Origin: Alteribacter natronophilus
Lineage (GTDB): Bacteria; Bacillota; Bacilli; Bacillales; Salisediminibacteriaceae
Reading direction: 5' to 3'
Assembly (NCBI RefSeq): GCF_006007885.1
Contig: NZ_VCRO01000001.1
Span: 1,178,001-1,242,000 of the forward strand
Length of the DNA: 64,000 nt
Position numbers and translations under genes: made by a program. The notes below the pieces were generated by a model, which had not been told where the DNA came from, did not search any database, and saw nothing but the letters and a program-made list of their open reading frames with translations. Below are positions 58,295 to 64,000 of the stretch, one piece after another (position 1 is the first letter of the stretch; the number at the start of each line of letters is the position of its first letter).

Positions 58295-60127
58295 TTACTT
58301 CTTTTCCGAATCATCCATGCTCAGTACACTCATGAATGCTTCCTGAGGCACTTCCACATTTCCCACACTCTTCATGCGGCGTTTACCTTCTTTCTGCTTT
58401 TCAAGAAGTTTCCGTTTACGGGAAATATCTCCGCCGTAACATTTGGCAAGAACGTTTTTACGCATCGCCTTAATCGTTGAGCGGGCAATGATTTTCTGAC
58501 CGATACTTGCCTGAACCGGCACTTCGAACTGCTGCCTCGGGATAAGCTCCTTCAGCTTCTCCACGATTGATTTCCCGCGCTGATAGGCACTGTCGCGGTG
58601 AACAATGACAGAAAGGGCATCGATCGGTTCCCCGTTCAGCAGGATATCCATCTTCACAAGACGGCTTTCCTTGTACCCGATCAGTTCGTAATCGAAGCTG
58701 GCATACCCTTTTGTACTCGACTTAAGGGTATCGAAAAAGTCATAGACAATTTCGGAAAGAGGAATATGGTACGTAATCACAACACGGTTCTCATCGAGAT
58801 ACTTCATGTCCTGATAGTCTCCGCGCTTTTTCTGGCAGAGTTCCATGACCGGGCCAACGAAATCGTTTGGCACCATCACTTCGGCTTTTACGTAAGGCTC
58901 TTCCACGTGGTCGACTTTCTGTGCGTCCGGCATCATGGACGGATTGTCAATCTGCTTCAATTCGCCATCGGTGGTATGAACTTTATAGATAACACTTGGT
59001 GCTGTTGTAATCAGTGTGATGTCAAATTCACGCTCAATCCGCTCCTGGATAATTTCCATATGGAGCAGACCGAGGAATCCGCACCGGAAACCAAATCCGA
59101 GTGCCTGGGACGTTTCCGCCTCATATTGAAGGGAAGCATCATTGAGCTCGAGCTTTTCAAGTGCGTCGCGGAGCGCATTGTAATCATTCGTATCCACCGG
59201 ATAAAGTCCGCAGAACACCATCGGGTTCAGTTTACGGTAGCCGGGGAGCATATCGGCGGCCGGCCGCTCTGCACTGGTGATCGTATCCCCCACACGGCTG
59301 TCACTTACATTTTTGATCGAAGCTACCAGGTACCCTACGTCGCCGACAGTCAGTTCATCCTGAACAGTCGGTTTCGGAGTAAATACACCGATCTCCTGAA
59401 CTTCAAATTGCTTATTGGTCGCCATCATCTTAATTTTATCACCCGGCTTGACCGTTCCTTCCACAACCCGGATGTAGACGATCACCCCGCGGTAAGGGTC
59501 ATAAAGGGAGTCAAAAATCATCGCTTTCAGCGGCGCTTCGGGATCGCCCGGCGGTGCCGGCACTTTGTCAACGATCGTTTCGAGAATCTCCTCGATGCCG
59601 ATTCCGTTTTTGGCAGAGGCCATAATGGCATCTTCTTTCGGAAGACCGATGATATCCTCCACTTCCTGCATTACGCGGTCAGGCTCGGCGCTCGGAAGAT
59701 CAATCTTGTTGACAACAGGGATGATTTCAAGGTCATTATCAAGGGCCAGGTAGACGTTAGCCAGTGTCTGGGCCTCGATCCCCTGCGCAGCATCAACAAT
59801 CAGCAGGGCTCCTTCACAGGCAGCCAGACTCCGGGAAACTTCATATGAAAAGTCCACGTGTCCAGGGGTGTCGATCAGGTGAAAGATATATTCCTCACCA
59901 TCGTTTGCTTTGTATTTAAGCTGAACGGCGTTCAGTTTAATCGTGATTCCCCGTTCCCGTTCAAGGTCCATGGCATCGAGCATCTGGTCTTTCATTTCAC
60001 GCTGTGTCAGCGCACTCGTTTTTTCGAGTATCCGGTCTGCAAGCGTGGATTTTCCGTGGTCGATATGGGCGATAATCGAGAAGTTACGGATCTTCTCGCG
60101 CCTCTGGATACGCTGTTCGTTATTCAT
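58295..60127 (-). CDS. lepA: Elongation factor 4 (LepA)
   Basis: 610 residues. G1 is [10 protein letters not shown]3 DTPGHVDF, G4 NKIDLP; EF-G-like domains III and V follow and the LepA-specific C-terminal domain ends with [18 protein letters not shown]. It back-translocates or assists ribosomes under stress. The start has GGTAGGAGTG upstream. Confidence 0.97.
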   Translation of the reverse strand: MNNEQRIQRREKIRNFSIIAHIDHGKSTLADRILEKTSALTQREMKDQMLDAMDLERERGITIKLNAVQLKYKANDGEEYIFHLIDTPGHVDFSYEVSRSLAACEGALLIVDAAQGIEAQTLANVYLALDNDLEIIPVVNKIDLPSAEPDRVMQEVEDIIGLPKEDAIMASAKNGIGIEEILETIVDKVPAPPGDPEAPLKAMIFDSLYDPYRGVIVYIRVVEGTVKPGDKIKMMATNKQFEVQEIGVFTPKPTVQDELTVGDVGYLVASIKNVSDSRVGDTITSAERPAADMLPGYRKLNPMVFCGLYPVDTNDYNALRDALEKLELNDASLQYEAETSQALGFGFRCGFLGLLHMEIIQERIEREFDITLITTAPSVIYKVHTTDGELKQIDNPSMMPDAQKVDHVEEPYVKAEVMVPNDFVGPVMELCQKKRGDYQDMKYLDENRVVITYHIPLSEIVYDFFDTLKSSTKGYASFDYELIGYKESRLVKMDILLNGEPIDALSVIVHRDSAYQRGKSIVEKLKELIPRQQFEVPVQASIGQKIIARSTIKAMRKNVLAKCYGGDISRKRKLLEKQKEGKRRMKSVGNVEVPQEAFMSVLSMDDSEKK

Positions 60128-60386
60128 TCACATTCACTCCTACCGGTATCATAAACTGGTGCAGCAGACCGGCTCATAGGGCTGCGTCACTTCTGTTTTC
60201 TCTATTATGTGACAGGCCGCCTGTTCCGGTTCGACCGGCATGCGCCTGTATTCCCCATATGTAACCATTCTTAAGGCTATCCATCATTATAGCAATAATC
60301 ACCGGGGGTAACAAACACTAAATAGTTCCGGGAGCCCCACCTGCAGCCCGGGAAAAGCAAAGAAGTTCGCAAATAACCAAGCTGAT

Positions 60387-60414
60387 AAAAAAAGCCCTCA
60401 CCATGGGCGAGAGC
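60387..60414 (-). terminator. Hairpin terminator next to the second 125 bp element
   Basis: On the minus strand GCTCTCGCC and GGTGAGGGC pair (with G-U pairs) around an ATGG-type loop, followed by seven T residues. It probably ends the gpr-side sporulation unit ending in yqxA. It resembles the hairpin at 14910-14941. Confidence 0.75.
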
Positions 60415-60434
60415 CTTTCTTCAGTATTCTAAAA

Positions 60435-60559
60435 GTTGATTGTTTAAAAATACACTCGCTTGCCGCGGGCAAGGCTTCAGCCAGCCGGGATAGAGCGTCC
60501 CGGCGGATCTTCAGCTCTTGCTTTTCCCGCAGGCGTCTCGTGATTTTTGAACAATCAAC
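60435..60559 (-). mobile_element. 125 bp element with 17 bp terminal inverted repeats, copy 2
   Basis: Same length as the copy at 14775-14899 and opposite in orientation, with 4 differences, one of them in a terminal repeat (TTTTTAAAC instead of TTTTTGAAC). It lies in the ~590-base non-coding spacer between lepA and yqxA; apart from this element and the hairpin at 60387-60414, no other feature was recognised there. Confidence 0.85.
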
Positions 60560-60718
60560 GAATATGGATTCTCCCTGATGGCGATGACATTAAGAAAGTA
60601 CATTGCCCGAAAGGCTTATCAGCCTATTTAAGATCAGCAAAACGGTGCGAACTATCGAAAACCGATTATCAGCATTGTTTTTAAATCGAAAACTCTTTTG
60701 TACCAGCCTCTAAGATAT

Positions 60719-61108
60719 TCAGCTGGAACCAAATCCTGCATATATTCCTTTAAAAACCGCTTCCAGTGCTCCGGCAATCCCCAGTCCCACATCAGAAAAG
60801 AAGTTTCCGCTGCCAGACCCGCTCTGTTTTTCAGCCAGATCCCTTTTAACATCCGCGGAAGTTATCAGGTCTTTTTTTATTTCTTCATCACCTTCGCCGT
60901 ATATAACGAGATGATCTCCGTCTTCCATTTCAATTTGATCAGGGACAGTTTCATTCAGATGAATATCAGGTATTTGAAGCTGAAGAGAAGAGGGTTCACC
61001 GGCTGTCCCAAACGACCCGCTCAGATGATTCACATAGACGATTCCAAATACAAATCCGCCAAAGAAGACCGTCGTGATAAAAAAGCAGCGCAGTAAAAAT
61101 GGGGCCAT
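60719..61108 (-). CDS. yqxA: YqxA-like small membrane protein (DUF3679)
   Basis: 129 residues. One N-terminal membrane segment (about 7-25), a soluble middle with IPDIHLNETVPDQIEMEDGD, and a C-terminal Gly/Phe-rich amphipathic part (GNFFSDVGLGIAGALEAVFKG). It lies between spoIIP and lepA, the place of yqxA in B. subtilis, and is 23 bases after spoIIP. Function unknown; a sporulation role is possible from the operon. The start has GGAGGAG upstream. Confidence 0.8.
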   Translation of the reverse strand: MAPFLLRCFFITTVFFGGFVFGIVYVNHLSGSFGTAGEPSSLQLQIPDIHLNETVPDQIEMEDGDHLVIYGEGDEEIKKDLITSADVKRDLAEKQSGSGSGNFFSDVGLGIAGALEAVFKGIYAGFGSS

Positions 61109-61131
61109 CTGTTTTCTCCTCCTCAGCTGGT

Positions 61132-62298
61132 TTAGCTCTCATCCTTTTCAAAGTAGAAGTCTGCGAACACTTCAGCAAAAGCTTCCACCGATCTGTAGAC
61201 TTCGTCAAGTGTATTGTCTATGCCGCCAAATTCAACGACCAGGGAATTTTCCGATAGGTCCTGGTTATATAAAGAGTTGGATCCGGGACCGTCTGGCACG
61301 AATACCCCACGGCTTAAACCGGGAAACTTTTCCTCTATTCTCGAGTGAAGGTCCTCCGCAAGTGCTTTGTTCTTTTCGAAGCTTTCATGGTTCCGCCCTA
61401 TTACAAAGAATGTCCGGGCATAAACCTCACCATTTATTGTCGCGGTCGTTACCTCGCGGGGCACGCTGTCCCGGTGGAGGTCAAAGAAGAATTTAAGATC
61501 TTCGTGTTCGCTGATCGCTTCCTCAACAAGTTCACGGCTCATATCGTAGGACCGGCCGTACTGCCAGCCTCTCGTCCTCAGTTCACTCGTAACATCGGAA
61601 GTATCCACCACGCTCCCGATTCCCCGTTTCGCAAGTTCCTGCCCGAGTCTTTCCCCTGCAAGGGTAATATTAACTGATTCATGGAAAACTTCATGCCTGG
61701 GAATATCCGGGTCCTTCAACTCAGGAAGAAACGACTCCCGGTTATGTGAATGTATGATATGAACTGTTTTTGGCGGATCTTTTCCCGCCGTCAGCTCTGC
61801 TATCGCTTCTTTCATTTCGTCCATTTCCTCAAGGCGCTCGGTCGCTGCCTCCCGCTCCTCCATCATTACTTCGGCAGGCGGGGCCGACTCCATCGGCATT
61901 GTGGTAAAGTCTGTCCCCTCCCCGGCAACGAGAATTTCACCGCCGAAAAGGGCGATGCCGGGCAGTTCCCTGGCCAGAAGACTTCTCGGATCATCCGGAT
62001 CGATACTTGTGGCAAGTTCAAACACAAGAGACGAAAGCTGAGGCGGCGCACTGTCTTCAGGAAGTTCCTGCGTCAGATATCGGTTTTCCGTTCCTATTAC
62101 GTGCACGAGCATTTCACCTGTCAGATGATCGCTGAAATCGCTGATGGATGCGGAACTGAGTGAATAACCAGGCCCGAAAGCCGTAAGAATCGACGCCATA
62201 ATAAAAATAGAAAGAACGCCGGTGACCGACGTGAACAGATATTTTCTGAAACTGCTTGTCCGGCTCTTAAAAGCCGGCCTGTAAGGTCCCTGCCTCAC
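61132..62298 (-). CDS. spoIIP: Stage II sporulation protein P (SpoIIP)
   Basis: 388 residues. A membrane anchor lies at about 25-45. The amidase/endopeptidase domain in the C-terminal half has HIIHSHNRESF (zinc histidine and glutamate), FFFDLHRDSVPRE and VEFGGIDNTLDE. With SpoIID and SpoIIM it degrades peptidoglycan to drive engulfment of the forespore. GTG at 62298 has GGGAGG 7 bases upstream; an earlier GTG lies before that site. It follows gpr with a terminator between. Confidence 0.93.
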   Translation of the reverse strand: MRQGPYRPAFKSRTSSFRKYLFTSVTGVLSIFIMASILTAFGPGYSLSSASISDFSDHLTGEMLVHVIGTENRYLTQELPEDSAPPQLSSLVFELATSIDPDDPRSLLARELPGIALFGGEILVAGEGTDFTTMPMESAPPAEVMMEEREAATERLEEMDEMKEAIAELTAGKDPPKTVHIIHSHNRESFLPELKDPDIPRHEVFHESVNITLAGERLGQELAKRGIGSVVDTSDVTSELRTRGWQYGRSYDMSRELVEEAISEHEDLKFFFDLHRDSVPREVTTATINGEVYARTFFVIGRNHESFEKNKALAEDLHSRIEEKFPGLSRGVFVPDGPGSNSLYNQDLSENSLVVEFGGIDNTLDEVYRSVEAFAEVFADFYFEKDES

Positions 62299-62400
62299 TC
62301 TGCCACCTCCCGTTGTCACCTGTTAATTCAGCCTATGCAGGCAGACAGGCCGGCAGAACCACAAAATAGGACAGGCTCTCGGTGCAGGGATTAGAAGCGC

Positions 62401-62437
62401 AAAAAACCGGAAATGGCCTAACCTGCCATTTCCGGTT
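62401..62437 (-). terminator. Terminator between gpr and spoIIP
   Basis: On the minus strand ACCGGAAATGGC and GCCATTTCCGGT form a 12 bp perfect stem followed by six T residues. Confidence 0.93.
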
Positions 62438-62445
62438 CCGTTCAC

Positions 62446-63573
62446 TTACTTCGTATACGCTGCCGTGTTGTCCTGATTAACTGCACCATGAAGGGCCGCA
62501 TTCAAACCAAGTGCCAGAACATTGCCCATATCCTCGATAAACTCATCCACTTCTTTTGGCGTCACCATCAGATTATGGCCGAGCGGTGCGAGCACTTCCT
62601 GAATCAGCTTCCGTTTTTCATGCTCCTCCAGGCTTCCGACAATCCCCATATACTGCTGGCGCTGCTCTTCGGCAGGAAGATCCTCTTCGGTGAGCTCACG
62701 CTTTTCCCCGAAGCTCATTCCTGCCGGTGCAAGGGATCGTTTCGGATCGTCCTTTTCCTTCATTTCTCGGCCAAAGTGCTTAAGCACATAGTCGATCGTA
62801 TCACTTGTAATGGACACCGCATCCACCACCGTTGGAATACCTACAGCAATAACCGGGATTCCAAGGGTATTTTTATCAATGGACTTGCGTTTATTCCCTA
62901 CCCCGGAGCCCGGATGAATGCCGGCATCAGAAATCTGGATCGTCGTGTTTACGCGCTCTATGGACCGGGAGGCAAGAGCATCTACAGCTATGATAAAATC
63001 AGGCTTCGATTTTTCAACCACTCCGAAAATGATATCGCTCGTCTCAATCCCGGTAAGGCCCATGACCCCCGGCGTAATGGCGCTTACCGGCCGGAAACCC
63101 TCACTCACCTGCTCAGGCTGGAGCTCAAACAGATGATTGGTTACGAGAAGATTTTCCACTACAAGCGGTCCCAGGGCATCCGGGGTGACATTCCAGTTGC
63201 CAAGACCCACCACAAGACAGCTTGCATCCCTGTCAATGCCCAGCTCCTCAAGGTATCGACTGAATTCCCTTGCAAACACTTCCTCCACTTTATCCTGGAG
63301 TTCGCTGTCCTTTTTCCGGATTCCCTGCACCTGGAGAGTTAAGTATTTTCCCGGTTTTTTACCCATGGTTTCCGCGCCCTGCTCGTCAATATCCACCAGG
63401 GTAATGTTAATGCCCTCTTCTTCTCTTTCCTTTATAATAACTCCTTCAATGTGCTGTTCGGCTTCCTCTTCGGGTCTGCCCCCCTGCTGTTCCTCCTGAA
63501 CAATCTCGTGTGCTTCAACGGCCAGATCCGTGCGGACGGTGTATTTACTCAGATCAAGTTCCTTCTGCTCCAT
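62446..63573 (-). CDS. gpr: Germination protease GPR
   Basis: 375 residues. GPR cleaves small acid-soluble spore proteins at the start of germination and is made as a zymogen; the N-terminal [13 protein letters not shown] resembles its own cleavage site. [17 protein letters not shown] and [25 protein letters not shown] and [12 protein letters not shown] are conserved in the family. The start has AGAGGTGAAGG upstream. Normally transcribed in the forespore under sigma-G; the promoter was not identified. Confidence 0.95.
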   Translation of the reverse strand: MEQKELDLSKYTVRTDLAVEAHEIVQEEQQGGRPEEEAEQHIEGVIIKEREEEGINITLVDIDEQGAETMGKKPGKYLTLQVQGIRKKDSELQDKVEEVFAREFSRYLEELGIDRDASCLVVGLGNWNVTPDALGPLVVENLLVTNHLFELQPEQVSEGFRPVSAITPGVMGLTGIETSDIIFGVVEKSKPDFIIAVDALASRSIERVNTTIQISDAGIHPGSGVGNKRKSIDKNTLGIPVIAVGIPTVVDAVSITSDTIDYVLKHFGREMKEKDDPKRSLAPAGMSFGEKRELTEEDLPAEEQRQQYMGIVGSLEEHEKRKLIQEVLAPLGHNLMVTPKEVDEFIEDMGNVLALGLNAALHGAVNQDNTAAYTK

Positions 63574-63642
63574 ATCCCTTCACCTCTATACAAAATTTAC
63601 TCAGGGTTAGGATGAACCAACCGCGCGCCTTTCATTCTTTTG

Positions 63643-63671
63643 TTGATTTTTAAAATGCCATTTGGTACAAT
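63643..63671 (+). promoter_or_regulatory. Promoter of rpsT
   Basis: TTGATT (63643-63648), a 17 bp spacer and TACAAT (63666-63671), about 75 bases before the start. Confidence 0.8.
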
Positions 63672-63744
63672 CCATTATGTTGCACACAAATGATTATAAC
63701 AACGTACTTTTACGAATTACGGTTGCATCAGGGAGGTGAAAGGC

Positions 63745-64000
63745 ATGGCAAATATTAAATCTGCAATTAAGCGTGGCCGTACGACTGAAAAGCGTCGTGC
63801 TCAGAACGCTGCTTTTAAATCAGACCTTCGTACATCTGTTAAGACTTTTGAAAAGCAAGTTGAAGCTAACAACGCAGAAGCTGCACAGCAATCATTCTTG
63901 GTGGCAACCAAAAAGATCGATAAAGCTTCTGACAAAGGTCTTCTTCATAAGAACGCAGCGAACCGTCAAAAGTCCCGTCTTCAGAGACTTCTTAACGGCG
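63745..64000 (+). CDS. rpsT: Small ribosomal subunit protein bS20 (3' end cut off)
   Basis: 85 codons visible and no stop before the window end. It begins ANIKSAIKRGRTTEKRRAQN after the initiator, with GGGAGGTGAAAGG before the ATG. NRQKSRLQRLLN near the end is the conserved C-terminal helix of bS20, so only a few residues are missing. It binds 16S rRNA early in 30S assembly. Divergent from gpr, as in B. subtilis. Confidence 0.96.
   Translation, partial: MANIKSAIKRGRTTEKRRAQNAAFKSDLRTSVKTFEKQVEANNAEAAQQSFLVATKKIDKASDKGLLHKNAANRQKSRLQRLLNG

Noticed and set aside
58598-59848. 416-codon frame antisense to lepA
   Set aside because: Shadow of codon bias in lepA; no known motif and no start signals.
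60128-60386. Possible small gene upstream of lepA
   Set aside because: No reading frame with a ribosome-binding site or recognisable sequence was found.

Overview
This window is a stretch of core chromosome from an endospore-forming member of the Bacillaceae. Gene content and order match the ispG/zur to rpsT region known from Bacillus subtilis: ispG, yqfX, yqfW, zur, nfo, cshB, yqfQ, ispH, yqfO, trmK, cccA, sigA, dnaG, yqxD, yqfL, ccpN, glyS, glyQ, recO, yqzL, era, cdd, dgkA, ybeY, pgpH, phoH, yqfD, yqfC, floA, yqeZ, yqeY, rpsU, yqeW, mtaB, rsmE, prmA, dnaJ, dnaK, grpE, hrcA, hemW, lepA, yqxA, spoIIP, gpr, rpsT. Sporulation and germination genes (yqfC, yqfD, spoIIP, gpr) point to a spore former. 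The many acidic surface and linker segments and the fairly balanced base composition suggest a salt- or alkali-tolerant lineage; that is inference only.

Layout. 1-2.7 kb: end of ispG, yqfX, a HAD nucleotidase and a 51-52 bp hairpin minisatellite. 2.7-5.9 kb: a zinc operon read leftward (ATPase, two permeases, zur) behind a promoter with a Zur-box-like palindrome. 5.9-9.7 kb: polyphosphate genes ppx-ppk. 9.8-14.1 kb: a lytic transglycosylase-like protein, a manganese-type ABC pair behind an MntR-box-like site, and an orphan sensor kinase. 14.3-20.5 kb: yqfT, nfo, cshB, yqfQ, a stand-alone CarD protein, a second 52 bp minisatellite and ispH. 20.6-29.5 kb: yqfO-trmK, cccA, a phosphodiesterase, the yqxD-dnaG-sigA macromolecular-synthesis cluster, then yqfL-ccpN for control of gluconeogenesis. 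29.6-33.4 kb: glyQS behind a T-box whose downstream leader is invaded by a tandem duplication. 33.4-42.4 kb: a dense, overlapping operon from yqfC to recO. 42.5-46.6 kb: rpsU-yqeY and yqeZ-floA. 46.7-50.8 kb: yqeW, deoC, mtaB, rsmE. 50.9-56.9 kb: the CIRCE-controlled hrcA-grpE-dnaK-dnaJ heat-shock operon with prmA. 57-64 kb: hemW, lepA, yqxA, spoIIP, gpr and, on the other strand, rpsT cut by the window end.

Most genes are housekeeping genes. The unusual content is in the spacers: two minisatellite arrays of the same period that share an inverted TAATACGA/TCGTATTA motif; a 125 bp element with perfect 17 bp terminal inverted repeats present twice (14.8 and 60.5 kb) with 4 differences; a 113 bp element with terminal inverted repeats next to a terminator; and an 85 bp imperfect inverted repeat between dnaK and dnaJ. 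No tRNA, rRNA, CRISPR array, prophage or transposase gene was seen. Neither metal ABC system has a substrate-binding protein gene in the window.
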